Made by a program: the position numbers and the translations under genes. A stretch of 64,000 nt of DNA, from NCBI RefSeq assembly GCF_030272615.1, contig NC_081414.1:340360502-340424501 (forward strand), written 5' to 3'. Below are positions 25,897 through 38,171 of this stretch, piece by piece. Position 1 is the stretch's first letter, and each line of letters begins with the position of its first letter. The notes beneath the pieces were generated by a model. It was not told the origin of the DNA. It made no database searches and saw nothing but the letters and a program-made list of their open reading frames with translations. Source of the stretch: Cryptomeria japonica. Lineage: Eukaryota; Streptophyta; Pinopsida; Cupressales; Cupressaceae.

Positions 25897-26991
25897 ATGG
25901 AAAACTTGATGAAGCAATTAGAATCAGCTCTCTCAAACTATGATATAGAAAAGTTGAAAAATATCAAACTTGAAGATGATCTAAAGGAAGCACAGGATAT
26001 TATTCAAGCACTTCAAGAAAATCTTACCATTGCAAGAAATAAGAGAAGAGAACTTTGTGAAAAGATGAAAAATGAGAATGATGAAAAGGAAACTCTTAGT
26101 GATCTGATAAACAAGCTGAAACAAGAAAACATGACAACAAGGAATGAGATGCAAGATATGAATATGAGATTTTGTAAAGAAATTGAAGATAGAAAGAAGA
26201 ATGAAGAAGATTTGACTAGAAGACTAAGTGATGCAACAAATGAGAACACAAGACTCAGCTATGAAAATGATTTGTTGAAGACAGTTCTGATGCATACACA
26301 GAATGACTCAAATGAACTTATGAGACAAAAAGAAATCTTGGAAAGAGAATTGGATACTGCAAATCAGCACAAAGAAAAATTCAAGAAAAGCTCAGAAGAA
26401 CTTGGTGACTTATTGAAGAATCAGAAACCTAATGATGACACTTGTGGACTTGGCTTTGAAGCTGGTGAAAGCTTCGGTATTGCAAACACACAGGATCATA
26501 GCAAACTGGTAAGACATCCTACTGCTTATAAATTTAATGGAAAATGCTTTAACTGTAACAAGTATGGTCATAGAGCAAATCAATGCAGATCTAGAAATTA
26601 TCAGAATACCAATACACCCATTGGTCAATGTTCAAAATGCAACAAAGTTGGTCATAATTTTGAAAATTGCAGAATGAATGTGAGATGTTATGTTTGTGGA
26701 AGATTTGGACATCTGTCTAATCAATGTAGAACACAAACTGGCATAGGATATGGAAAAGCTATTCAGAAAAATAATGTGACTTGTTATGCATGTAACAAGA
26801 TTGGACATATTGCTAAATTTTGTAGAAGCAAGTCCTCACTGGTAAACAACAAAGGTCCTAGTTTGAAAGGAAAAGAAAAATTTGAAGAAGTTAAGAATGA
26901 ATTCTCAAAACAATGGATCAGGAAATCAGAACTAAATGTTGATAGGAATACTCCTCCACCGGCAGAACATAGTAGCACTCCACCGGCATGA
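25897..26991 (+). CDS. Element 1 ORF1: coiled-coil protein with four CCHC zinc knuckles
   Basis: Intact 364-codon frame. The ATG at 25897 is the first after the primer-binding site; the frame is open further upstream through the LTR, but that part looks non-coding. Residues 1 to about 175 are rich in E, K, L, N and heptad-like (for example KLKNIKLEDDLKEAQDIIQ), predicting a long coiled coil. Four CX2CX4HX4C knuckles follow at about residues 217, 245, 264 and 296 (CFNCNKYGHRANQC, CSKCNKVGHNFENC, CYVCGRFGHLSNQC, CYACNKIGHIAKFC). The tail is basic, then Pro-rich. Knuckles suggest RNA binding, as in Gag nucleocapsid, but I see no UBN2-type Gag domain; the coiled coil may serve multimerisation instead. 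A similar protein, decayed, is encoded by element 2. Confidence 0.88.
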   Translation: MENLMKQLESALSNYDIEKLKNIKLEDDLKEAQDIIQALQENLTIARNKRRELCEKMKNENDEKETLSDLINKLKQENMTTRNEMQDMNMRFCKEIEDRKKNEEDLTRRLSDATNENTRLSYENDLLKTVLMHTQNDSNELMRQKEILERELDTANQHKEKFKKSSEELGDLLKNQKPNDDTCGLGFEAGESFGIANTQDHSKLVRHPTAYKFNGKCFNCNKYGHRANQCRSRNYQNTNTPIGQCSKCNKVGHNFENCRMNVRCYVCGRFGHLSNQCRTQTGIGYGKAIQKNNVTCYACNKIGHIAKFCRSKSSLVNNKGPSLKGKEKFEEVKNEFSKQWIRKSELNVDRNTPPPAEHSSTPPA

Positions 26992-27315
26992 GTCTCTTCA
27001 TCTAATTGAAGAAAATTCCTTTGAGGGTTTGGCAATCAAATGTAAAATATGCTATTATTCCCTCAGTTGATGGTGAGAAGTAGAAATTACTTCTATACCA
27101 ACAGATAAAGTTAAGTGATTACTTAACCGACATGCATTAAATGTGGTAGTTGGCAAATTAACATTATAAATAAGTGTTTTGGCTCCATTTTTGCTTCACC
27201 AAGCATTCAAACATTTGAAGAGTGCGAAAATTACTGAGCAAAGGCATTTCGAGCAAAGAAGCAAGGCAATTCAATAATCAATCATTCCTAAGGCAAGAAA
27301 AAGGTATTTATAATC

Positions 27316-30300
27316 ATGGCATCTTCATCTATTCTTGAATTCATAGAAAACCCTACTATAGTGGAAGTAATCAAGTGCCCTAGGCCCGCATTTTAGTTAG
27401 TTCCCAAAATAGCAAAGAAGGATGATAATGTTGGTGCATTTTCTCAAATTCCCAAAGGTGTAGTTTTTGCTGAAGACCCTAGAATGTATATTCATTGCCA
27501 CATAGAAGAATTAGGTGATGAAGAAATCAAGAGAATGTACAAGACTGTAATTTGTGACGATTTCGGTAATGTGAAACCTGAACACAAAAGAATTGAAACC
27601 CTAGGATTCACTAAAATTCTCAGCATTCTGGATTTTCCTAAGGAAGTAATAAGGATAGTTCTAAGAAGGGTAAATGGTGCATTCTTCTGGTTAGACTCAG
27701 TTCACAAAATTACTAAAGAGGCAGTAAAAGTTGTAATGGGGTTACCTTGCACCGGTAACATACCTGATAAGACAAAGAAGGTCTCAAATGACCTAGTCAT
27801 GAACCTAATAGGTGCGACGTCTGAAAAAAGATCTTTGAGAGTAAATGATGTAATTGACATCAATGTGAGATTCATTAGCATGATTTTAGGCTACAAAACC
27901 ACACATGCAAACAGGCTAAATTCAATTTCTAGCTTATGCATAAAGAGTGCTTATGATATGATTAAGGCTAATGTGAAAATAGATGTGTGTGAATGGTTGA
28001 AGGATGAACTTATTGACAATCTTGGAAAGATTAATAAAGATAAAAAGGGGACATTTAGATTTGGATACCTACTTGTCTGTTTAATGCTACATATAACAAA
28101 ACAAGTGCTCGGTATCGGTAATAAGAATCTTGGTTTTGACATACTGGTAGGCAAACAATTGTCTAACTTACTAAACAAGATGGGAGAAAACAAAGAAAAG
28201 AATATAAATGAGTACTTTCAAGCATTGAAGGCCCAGATGAACACTAGAATTAGATTATCACAAGAAATTATAAATAAATATAAGGATGAAATATGCTTTG
28301 TTATTAAGAAGGATGAGATTTGGATGGAGGCAGTTATCCCAATAATAATTTGGGTTACTGAAATGGGTTATGAAACTGATGATCACATAATTGAAACATA
28401 TATAAAAGCACTTCTGGAAGCACCCAAAGAACCTAAGGAAGAGGTATTTGGTAGTGTTGAGACTATTGAAAATCAAATCCAATCAAAGAAAAGAGTAAAT
28501 AAGGTAGAAGCAACAGTGAGAAGAGGATCAAGGCAGACTAAGGCTATCAAAGAAGATGTACTCAAACAAACTGGTATCACTGAAGATGAGTTAGAAGCAC
28601 TATAGCCAGAAACTCACCTTTCACCGGTAGCAACTTCTTCGAAAATTGATATGCCAGCTGCATTCAAAAGAGTTGTGAGGAAAAGAGAGGCCAAACACCG
28701 GTATCTACACCTTCTCCCAAAAGGACCAAACAAAAACAACAGGCAGTGAGGCCCCTAGCTAGGAAGATAACTCCTAAGAAGAAAAAGTTAACACCAAAGA
28801 AGAAGACTCAACAAAATATTGCCCCAATTGACAAACTGCTGGATGAAATAACAGAGGAAGGAAAGATTAAGAACATCAACAAATTATATGATACATTATC
28901 AGTTGATGATAAGGAGAAAGTTGAAAATAGTGTAATTCTACACTTGGACATTTATAAGAAATTTCTTTTGCAAGTTGTGGATGAATTACCGACATAACTA
29001 TTTAAGAGACTGGAAGCTAGAAGGCAAGTTATTCTAGAGCTTGACAAGGAAATAAAAGTTGAAAAACTACTTGCTGTTTATCCTGTAAACTCACCAAAGG
29101 AGATAGATGATTTAATCTCTGAAGCTAACCGGCCAGCATTCTCCACTGCACACTGACATATAGCACTTATGGTTGGAAGAGTGAATGAGGTTGCAGAAGA
29201 AACTGCAAATGCATGGGATATATTTCTTGTAGAAAGGAAAAGCAGGAAGAGTATAGAAACCCTAAACCTATCAAAGTTTATCAGAAAGATAAGGATAAGG
29301 GAAAAGGCAAGGTTGGTGGACCACCAAGCATAAAGATAATAGATAATCTATCCCCACCACCTCAAGATACTCCACCGGTAGTTACAACTAAAGATCAACC
29401 AAAAAATGAGAGTATGGATATACCACAAGAGGACACCAATCCCAATTCTAAGGTTCTATACACAGTTGACATTGATACTCAGAAAGTTAACATTGTGGTA
29501 GATAAGGACACAACAGGAAAATCAGATATGGCTAGTGAGCCACCGGTAATAGATAACATAGAAGGTAAACTAGTAGATGATAACACAGAGCATCAAGAAG
29601 AGCAACAAATAGAGCAACAGGCTCCAACACAACAATAGGTTAACACAGAGTCAGTGCCACCGACAACAGCTGAGCAAGACAAACCTTTGCTTAAAGAAAT
29701 GGAAACACAAACTGACCTACCAGAGGTCACCATAAGTAAAGAAAATGCTCCCATCGGCAAAATTCAAAGTGTTGGCTCTTCAAGTATAGAATTTAAACAA
29801 CAAATGTAACATAAGTTCTTTTGGACTCCATATAGAAAATAACAGATTGTAGCTCACAAGCATACAAGGCTATAGATGGTACAATTCCAATTTTGAAAAT
29901 GATAGCTCCAAAATGTAATGTAGATAATAAAGATTCGAGTCAACTTGACACTTTGTCTAAGTATATTACTGACAACACTGTGATAGTTGAACAAATAAAA
30001 GAGGAAGCATTCAAGGAGAGATTAGAAAAGGAAAAACAAACATTCTTTAAGGAAGAAATAAAGAAGTGTACAAGGAAATTTGACACACTTCTATCGAAAC
30101 TGTGTAGTACACTGAAGGAATTCAAGACTTTGTATAGAGATACTTGTAAGACTAACTTTTTGATAGTTGATATAGACAGGAAGATCAACAAGATACAGGA
30201 AGAATTTAATCAACTAGCTGACAATTTCATTAATTCATCTGATTCATTATCAATTTTTGAGCTGAAAATAATAGGTTTTGAGGAAGAACTATTAAAGTTG

Positions 30301-30490
30301 GAAAGAGAAAAGGAAAGAAATATCAGATTCTTTGGTTCAAGGATAGAAAACACCGACAGAGAAAATGCAACACCTCACTGATACAGTTCAAAGGGCAGAG
30401 GTAGCAATAAAAGATAGCAAACAATTCATTGACAACCTGAATCTGATTTTGGCAGATCTTTTTCAAACTGTAACCAACCGGTTACAAGGT
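27316..30490 (+). pseudogene. Element 1 ORF2: large plant-mobile-domain-like protein, broken
   Basis: The ATG at 27316 (MASSSILEFIENP) opens a frame with one TAG at 27394 and then 373 open codons (27484-28605). Features include GVVFAEDPRMYIHCH, FFWLDSVHKITKEAVKVVMG, and a C-terminal basic stretch. The WLD..xIxKE region resembles plant mobile-domain and 'putative plant transposon' proteins from memory; this is unverified. After 28605 the protein continues in shifted frames: Lys-rich (28746-28997), Pro/Asp-rich (29213-29638), then a second coiled-coil-like part (29893-30381). I read these as one ancestral ORF of about 1000 residues with a premature stop and frameshifts. No RT, integrase or protease motif occurs anywhere in it. 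A homologue lies in element 2 (36790-34616). Confidence 0.65.
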
Positions 30491-30697
30491 TGAAAAAGGA
30501 AACCACACTCTATTGACACCTTGACAACCTTTGTCATTGATGCCAAAGGGGGAGTAGTGGAATGAGAAAAATAATCAGCAAAAGACTCATCAACTCAGGG
30601 GGAGTTCACATATTCTTTTGGTACACATTTTTGGTAAAAATTTTGGACTTCAATTTTTGGTTACACTTTTGAATTTTTCTCATGAGTGTTGCCATCA

Positions 30698-30714
30698 ATG
30701 CCAAAGGGGAAGAT
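30698..30714 (+). other. Polypurine tract of element 1
   Basis: CCAAAGGGGAAGAT immediately precedes the TGTTGG start of the right LTR. It is the plus-strand primer position typical of Copia elements. Confidence 0.85.
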
Positions 30715-31623
30715 TGTTGGCAAACGTACACTCCAATGAGACATTGTAGGTGATTGAAGGTTTTGTCATTGATGGCAACCTTACAATCCTATGACACCGG
30801 CAAGGCAATCCACTAGCACTAGCAAGATCAGACTCTACACCGGCACATAGTCCACTGGCACTGGCAGTAAAAGGAAGCATACCAGCATAGAAGCCTATGA
30901 CACCGACAAGGCAATCCACCGGCACTAGCAAGATTAGACTCTAGACTGACACATAGTCCACCGACACCGACAGTAAAAGGAAGCATACCAGCACAGAAGC
31001 CGACAAGAATTTTGTTGATAATATATTTTGTTTATTATTGTAAAATCATTGTAAGCTGACTTGGCAAGTTGTAAAATGACTCTTATATATAAGAGGGTTC
31101 ATTGTAGGTATAATGTAATCATGGAGGAATGTAATTAGGCAAAATAAGGCATACCTATTATGTGAATTATAGGTTAAAGGTTTATGTAAGAAGAAGAGCT
31201 ATAAACCGGTACTGGATCTGGCATAGTAGATGCTATTTTGAAGTAGTACAAGACATTGGATTTATATAATCCATTTTGTAAGTCAGTGAGACTTCCCATT
31301 TTGTAATTGAGTAGTGAGCTCTAAGCACTTGGCCTTCCTGCATGTGTAGGCCCCTATTGTAGCAGTAATATTCTCTTATTGGCCAGTAAGTGAATATTGT
31401 AGGTCACAAATCCCACCAAGGTTTTTCCCACACCGATTTTCCTCGTTAAACTATTGTGTCATGGTGTTTTTTTCATGTGGTTTCTTTTATCTCTGTTTAT
31501 TGCATTAGTTTATGTTTACCGGTATACAGTATTAATATGTTCTACATGTTTTAAGTTAAGAAAATCTCTTCACTGGTTAGATACTGATTCACCCCCCTCT
31601 CAATATCTATGGGAATCCTAACA
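30715..31623 (+). repeat. Right LTR of element 1 (909 bp, with internal 106-bp duplication)
   Basis: Matches the left LTR, but the segment starting CTATGACACCGGCAAGGC at 30789 is repeated at 30895 (CTATGACACCGACAAGGC), period 106 bp. This accounts for the length difference of 105 bp. The two copies have already diverged at several bases. Confidence 0.93.
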
Positions 31624-32431
31624 TTCTTGAGTACAACTTTGCAGCTATTTCCTGCACACAAAAAGAAAGGGAAAGATGTTGGGAATATTGGTTTTCCTTA
31701 GGTCAAGCCCGAGTTTTGGAATTAACCATGAATGAAATAATGCAAATACTAAAATAAATATTAAGGAGATATACCTTAGATCTGCAATTGTTGATGATGA
31801 TGCAATGCTCTTTGAATTTAATCACAAATGTTGAATGCAATGGCATGACAAACACATGGACATAAAAAACCCTAATCACACACACATGCTTGCATGAACA
31901 TTGATGTAGCTTTTATCCATAATACTTGAATGATGAATATGCGGCCTTGAATCTCTTAAGATGGTTCATAATGAATGCTTCACAAATGCACATATAATAT
32001 GACAGAGTCTTCAATTGCTTCTTATATCTAAAATTATTTGATACAATGTTTTTATATAAGTTTCCCTAGGTAATTTACTAATTAGACCAATATCTAATGG
32101 TCATGTGTAGCCACAAGGATCAAATATTGGTAGGGAGAAATAATGCTTACCCCATTTCAAATTGATGTCCCTTTGATAGGAACTAGGGCATTTTGGGGCA
32201 CCCTAGTCTAGACCAAGGCATTCCACACCTTGGTCTTTTTGTACATAGGACCAAAAAAAATAGCCAAGGGGGTGGACATCTCATAGTGGGACCCACCAAA
32301 TGGTTTAGATGACATCAAATTTATATAATCGAGCTTGAATGGACATCAAGAGGGGATGAGGATAGGATGTGCTAAAGTGGGAGCACAAAAATGAGGTGTA
32401 AATTGGTCTGATGACAATTTACAACATTACA

Positions 32432-33222
32432 AAACTAATCTTCATCAAGTTGTGAAAGTTAACATGTCCGAACCTTTTATGCCATAATCAACATTCATTC
32501 CTCTATACCAAAAAATAAATCCTTCCTTTGTTCTCCTTCACATAATAGAAATTCCCATTTGTTCTTATACCTTCTACAAGTAATATTTCAAAGTCTCCTT
32601 TTCTGATCTCATATCCAGACCCATGAAATATGAGCTTGTACCCTTTGTTGCCCATTTGACTCACATTCAAAATATTATGTCTCAAAAATTTAATATAATA
32701 AACATCATCAGTCTTATGTTTACCATCAATACTTATGGTTCCTTTACCACTAGATAGCTGTTGCCTCCTCATCAACAAGCTTTATAGATCCACCATCATA
32801 CTTCTCAAAGTATATAAATTTCTTTCTATCACCTTTTATGTGATTTTAGGATCTAGAGTCAATTACCTAGGCTTTAGGTTCCACTTTTGCATGCAGTGTA
32901 GTCTTCTTAGTCATTAAAATTTCTCTATTATTCTCATAATACAGAGTACTTGACCTTTCATAATCCTTTTCTTTTATGGCTAGAAACAATTATTCTTCAT
33001 TTGAGTCATTAACATCTTCATCTTTAGAGGAGTAGGTCTCCATTAAGCAATAAATCCTTTTAGACTTATGTCTATCATCTAATCTTTTATTTTTGTCATC
33101 TCTCCTATAATTATATTTCCTCTTGTTATCACCATTTGACCTATTATATTTATCATCCTTGAAAGTAAATCTAGAATAATAATGACCATTCTTCTACAAT
33201 TAAACCATTTAAAGGGAAACTT
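32432..33222 (-). pseudogene. Copia A: zinc knuckle, protease region and GAG-pre-integrase
   Basis: On the minus strand, the path enters at 33222 directly from the gag fragment on the far side of element 2 (KFKGK|FPFKWFNCRRNGHYYSR), a CCHC knuckle with its first Cys context altered. It continues with SYSSKDEDVNDSNE and a degraded protease region. An open stretch at 32778-32503 (KGTISIDGKHKTDDVYYIK, LRHNILNVSQMGNKGYKL) is the usual region between protease and integrase. LWHKRFGHVNFHNLMKIS follows and runs into the X insertion at 32431. Confidence 0.8.
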
Positions 33223-34402
33223 TGTTGAACATGCATTGGATGGTGAGAGGAGGGGTGAATCAACATAGACTAAATTCCGAAACTCAATAACACATTTAAC
33301 AACTTTAATCCACTAACCACATCATGAAGTATTGAACAAAATCAATAAAAACAATCACACAGGAACACCAAGATTGTATACATGGAAAAAATGAATTGGG
33401 AAAAACCATAGTGGGAGTTAACCCACAAGATAATCCATTATATAAAAAATAATTATAAAAAGTAGAGCTCACTACTCCAGACTTGCACACCAAGGATAAC
33501 TTCTCATGGGGCAAGATAGACAAAAGTAGTTGCAAGCCTGAAGCTAATTGCACTCAGGGCAAGATACAAAATTACAATATCAAAGAAAACTGTATGAACA
33601 AAAGCATCTTTGTGTGTAGATTATAGTTACTATTTAAAGTACAAAGTTTTCTCTCACTGAAATATCTAGACCACTAGACCTTTTAGATCACTACATCTAT
33701 ATCCAATGCTAATTCTAAATTGCAAAATTATCTAACATACTTATTTGCATCACACCCTTATTGATATTCGTTACTTCACCACATACATTTTTCATATCAA
33801 CTCACTCACATCTTTCTATATCTCTGTCTACATCAATATCTTTCATATCTCATTCATATCTCTCCACACACACATAAATTATTTTTAACAAATCATCATA
33901 TATATACACCAAATGGAACAAAAATATTCTCACCAAGTCATCCAAGATAAATATTGTAATGTGTACACACTTTTTCAACTAAGATATACAATAAGACCAA
34001 AATGTAAAGCATGAATAATAAACCAGACCTAAACCAACATTCATTGTGCAACACTATAGAAAAATATTATTTCCCATGGAATCTCTAGACCAAATATACC
34101 TTACATCCAATTTTGATATTGTGACCTAAATCTTAAACCAATTATATTTCTTCACAAGAGAAGGAGTCCAAATCAATACAAACAATACCTGAACCATCCA
34201 GAACATGCTTACAATAGACTCCATCAACACTAATATCATTCCTCGACACAACCTACTATATCTGAACCACAAAACCAATCATATTAACTTCTGGTCCAAA
34301 ACAACTTCTCATCACTATATCCAATACAACAGATATCCAGAGTAGAACATATTGGGACCACACTGTTTGAAATCAATGACAACAAAGCACATGTCTATAA
34401 CA
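33223..34402 (-). repeat. 3' LTR of element 2 (1180 bp)
   Basis: Aligns end to end with 38172-39354. It contains the conserved block TGGGAAAAACCATAGTGGGA followed by a TTAACCCACAAGATA box near 33399-33430. In minus orientation it follows the polypurine tract at 34403-34418. Confidence 0.93.
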
Positions 34403-34418
34403 ATCTCACCCTTTGTTA
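34403..34418 (-). other. Polypurine tract of element 2
   Basis: On minus: ACAAAGGGTGAGAT directly before the LTR start TGTTATAGACATG. One T interrupts the purine run. Confidence 0.7.
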
Positions 34419-34615
34419 TTGATGGAAAATAACCAAACAACTAAAATCATTTCCACAAAATAAACCTTACAAAATAATTGACAATGACTCCCCCTAAAGA
34501 TAATGTCTCCAAAATAGAAGCTTAAGATTTTTCAATAACCTTTCTCCCCCTTTTCCATCAAAGACAAGGGCCACAAACCATTGAAGCACTGAAATTATTC
34601 AAGGTCATTCAACTA

Positions 34616-36790
34616 GATATATTTGAGCTTCTTCTTCAATTTGATCATCGAGGCCTTCCAAGCACAAGTAGAAGCATCCAAAATTCTTCTCCGACTCTCA
34701 TAATCAATGCATTTATTCACAACATTATCAAACAAACTTATGCTTTTAGCAACCTTTTCAACACTCTTTGTTTCAACTAGCTTTCTCAAGTAAGAAGAAT
34801 GTTTTAAATCAATTTCAATCCTCAATTCACCAACCATACTTATAAACTCATCTTGCTAACTCCTTCTCAAAGCTAACTCAACATGCAATTCTTGAGCTTT
34901 ATCCCTTTCTTTTCTATAAACATCTATAGACACTTTATAACCTTTAGCCATTCCAACTAATTGAGATTCAATTTGATCAATTTTAACTTTAAATTTTTGT
35001 GTGGCATCCGACCACCTCAAATAGAGTTTATACAATTTTTTAGCTTCATCAATGGATTTCTTGAAATTCAACAAACTAAGAATTAGCACCTGATGTTGCT
35101 TACCTCAAATAGAGTTTAAACAATTTTTTAGCTTCATCAATGGATTTCTTGAAATTCAAAAAACTAATAATTAGAACCTGATGTGCTTTTCAACATTTCT
35201 CTGTCATCATCTCCTACAAATTTGCTTCAATAAATTCTCTTTTACCATCTTCAACAACTCAACAAGTTCCTCTAGAACACGATCAACACAATTAGTATCA
35301 ACTAGATTATTTTGCACTAAATATTTCACAAACACTTTCTAAATAATGTCTTGCTCATATGACACATAATTATGATATGAATTACCAACAACCTTTACAC
35401 TGCTAGGCCTTTTAATAATTTCTAGCACTTTTTCCTCTATAAGTTGATCATTATCATTAGACACTTCCTTAGAAACACTCTACACCTTTTTTCACTTTGA
35501 ACCATTCCCTGTTCTACCTTCATTTATTCTTCTTCATCATCACTGTCTAAGTTCACTGACATAATTTCCTTCTTTCAAAAATCTCTTTTCCTTTATGTGA
35601 ACCTTGGAACCGGAAGTAGATGCATGTCTAAAAAGTCTCCTTGATTTCTTCATATTCTTTTTCGATAACAACACTCCAGATCTCCCAAGAATCTCATTCC
35701 TTGTTCCAAACTTTTCTACACTCTGTTCCTTTGGCATCATCATAAGTTTCTTTACTATCCTCATACACTCATCTTCATAAACATCATAAGGTAATAGAGT
35801 TACCCATGAAAATATAGGAACCACAACTTCTATAAAGAAATTATCATTATTAACTAGAAACACAATGTCATTCTCATACCAGTCCAAAACCTTAGGAGGA
35901 ATCTGATTCCTCAAAACCAAATTACTTCTAAGATTCTCAAAGAAAATTTTGTGCATTTTCAAGCTATCATCTAAACCATCCAAGTAACTCTTAATCTAAT
36001 GTCCAATGATTACATCATTTCCCCATGCAATATTATCAACACTAGGCAAAGCATGTAGAAAATAGAATACTAAACAAACAATTAGAGAACCATACCAAAA
36101 TGGATACATATCACTCTTTCTCATCTTCATATTGTCAAACAATTGCTACCTTAGAATCTCACACAAATCATATTTCACATTCTCTCTAATCATTCTATAA
36201 GCCATATGAACTTTGGTAGAAGCACAAGAACCTTATTTGTTTCTATAATAAACTTTGTAAGAAATCCCCATTATTGGACACTTGATGTCTATATCTCTAA
36301 TACTGTAAATTATCAATGCTCTTCCATATGATAATATACTATTCAAACAATTGAATTCATTATTCTTGACAAATATCAACATCGACACTTATTTGGTCGC
36401 ACATAACCTTATCACAACCTACAATATTTCCTTCGAAATCAGGTATGACTTATCAAGCCATATATATTCACCATGAATCCTGCTAAGAATAATTTTGATA
36501 ATTTCTTCATTTGCAATCATCATAAAATAATTTCATGCATCCAAACCCTTGTGCCCTAGGGCACCAAATTCATTTTTCAAACTCTGTGATCTATCAACAA
36601 GATTACTTTGTCTGAAAACCCTAAATTTCTCATAATCATACTCCTCTAAAGAAACATGAATATACTTACAAACATCCTCCTTATGAATAAATTGGTCATC
36701 AATACCAAAACAAGCTCCAACAAAATCTATTTCTGACAAAATCAAAGGTTTTAACTCATACATAGGTCTAGGTTCATCATTGATATAATT
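34616..36790 (-). pseudogene. Element 2 ORF2: plant-mobile-domain-like protein, decayed
   Basis: Minus-strand counterpart of element 1 ORF2. Recognisable pieces in order are 36763-36533 (FGIDDQFIHKEDVCKYIHVS), a broken middle with GEYIWLDKSYLISKEILQV matching FWLDSVHKITKEAVKV of element 1, and 35983-35540 (NFFIEVVVPIFSWVTLLPYD matching EIWMEAVIPIIIWVTEMGYE, then EKFGTRNEI matching EVFGSVETI). Coiled-coil-like C-terminal pieces lie at 35089-34856 and 34837-34613. Identity by eye is low but collinear. Stops and frameshifts occur throughout, and no start codon can be chosen with confidence. A short direct repeat at about 34985-35090/35104-35160 duplicates part of the C-terminal region. Confidence 0.6.
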
Positions 36791-37104
36791 TTTTTTATTT
36801 CACAAATTACTACTCTACAATATCTTTTTCTTACACTTTCTCCTAGATTCATTCCTTCGCTCTTCAAATCACAAGTACACAAATGATCACAATCGCTGAA
36901 ATAAATAATCACAAATTAGGTCTTCAAAAAGATGACGGACTGTTTGTTGAACCTCAAAAAATTACATCCCGATCATAAGACAAACTTAAAACCTCTAGAA
37001 AAATATTACACATATCTGCCATGATGACATAAATCTAAGCATCAAACTGAGAGGGGTCTAAAAGATGTTTTCATTGAGCTCCTTCTTAGACCCTACTGTC
37101 TGAG

Positions 37105-38101
37105 TTAATTACTAGAAGAGTGCACTAAATCCATAGTAGATGCTGAACCACCTTCAATACTTCCTTTGGTTCTCTCTTCTGATTTCTTTAACCATATTGT
37201 CTTTCCTTTTCCTTAGAGTCCACTCCTTTTCTAAACAAGTATTCCTTCCTTTATTATTTTTATAAATTTTTGCAATATGTCCAACAACATTACAATTATA
37301 ACATATTGGACTATTCTACATCATATTTTCATTCACATTCCTTTTGAAATTCTTATTCTTGCATTCAACAACTTTGTGCCCATGTCCATTGCAAGTATAG
37401 CAATATCCAATGAAAGATTTGACATTTCTATTCATATTCATTATGCTCTTACATTCACTAGCCTTCTACCCAAACTTGTTCCAATAATAACAATTTTCAT
37501 TAAAAGAGTGATTCCTTATATGATTTCTGCATTCACTCACTTTATGCCCTACTTGATTGCATGAGAAATAATTTCCTTTCAAAGATAAATACCTGTAAGA
37601 AATAGAAGGAAGTCTCTAGTCCATCACAAACATTCAAAATTTTTGATTAGGCATGAAAGTCTTCTTATCCTTAGTAGCATTCTTGAATCCTTTGACCTTT
37701 TTTTCATTGTTCTTTGAACATTCCCCAAACTCTCCAATATTCTAAAACTCCAATACAAATTCCTAAATCTCTCTTCCACCTTTTAGGCTTAAGCCATTAA
37801 TAATATGATCTTTAGCATCTTTGAGTTTCTATTTTAGATTTATCATTTCCTCTTCAAGTTTCAAATATTCCTTAGTCTTTTCATTAAGCTTTGTTTCAAA
37901 TTCATCAATTTCCTTGTTTCCTTTGTCCACCAAACCTATTAAGAAAGTAATCTTCTCAACTACCTTCTTATACTTATCTTTGGATTAATCTATATTAGCC
38001 AATGTGGATCTTAGTTCTCCTTCCACATCAACAATTCCTTCAACATCATTACAATTGCTTTGATCTAAAGCATCCATATCATTAAGCTCTTCTTCAAACA
38101 T
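37105..38101 (-). pseudogene. Element 2 ORF1: coiled coil with four CCHC knuckles, decayed
   Basis: The ATG at 38101 (MFEEELNDMDALDQSN) opens a Glu/Lys-rich heptad-like stretch (for example DKGNKEIDEFETKLNEKTK) with several stops. Four knuckle remnants follow at about 37570-37255: CNQVGHKVSEC, CYYWNKFG then a stop, CYTCNGHGHKVVEC, and CYNCNVVGHIAKIY. The second has lost its inner Cys and its His position is a stop; the fourth has lost its last Cys. Number, spacing and position after the coiled coil match element 1 ORF1. Confidence 0.65.
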
Positions 38102-38156
38102 AGTGTTCAAGACTCCAGAACTACGTCAAGCGATTGAGATTACTCAAGAGGATCTT

Positions 38157-38171
38157 TACTCTAATACCAAT
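38157..38171 (-). other. Primer-binding site of element 2, one base changed
   Basis: On minus the LTR end TTAAACA is followed by ATTGGTATTAGAG, against the usual ATTGGTATCAGAG: a C-to-T change. Confidence 0.8.

Larger units (their letters stand above)
25022..31623 (+). mobile_element. Element 1: pol-less LTR retrotransposon (6.6 kb)
   Basis: Both LTRs begin TGTTGG and end CCTAACA. The 5-bp target duplication TTCTT is perfect (25017-25021 and 31624-31628). A primer-binding site matching initiator-Met tRNA follows the left LTR, and an AAAGGGGAAGAT polypurine tract precedes the right LTR. These features are Copia-like, but the interior has no protease, integrase, RT or RNase H. It encodes ORF1 (coiled coil and four zinc knuckles) and ORF2 (plant-mobile-domain-like). 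It would depend on another element's enzymes for movement. It inserted into element X. Confidence 0.93.
24585..32431. mobile_element. Element X: solo-LTR-like insertion into Copia A, later split by element 1
   Basis: Termini are TGTAATG at 24585 and CATTACA ending at 32431, flanked by GAACT (24580-24584) and AAACT (32432-32436), a 5-bp target duplication with one mismatch. Removing 24585-32431 plus one duplicate rejoins the A coding sequence (ATG AAG ATT AGT TCA ACT, MKISST), matching the same region of element B. X's own DNA is 24585-25021 plus 31629-32431, about 1.24 kb without open frames, so a solo LTR is likely. Orientation and family are unknown. Confidence 0.75.

Noticed and set aside
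29940-30191. Minus-strand frame within element 1 ORF2
   Set aside because: Antisense shadow of the coiled-coil-like plus frame.
24585-32431. DNA transposon with TTGTAATG inverted repeats and 3-bp AAC duplication
   Set aside because: A 5-bp duplication with TG...CA ends explains the junction equally well, and fits LTR biology better.
37277-37564. Plus-strand hydrophobic open frame of 95 codons
   Set aside because: It is the antisense shadow of the minus-strand zinc knuckles of element 2.
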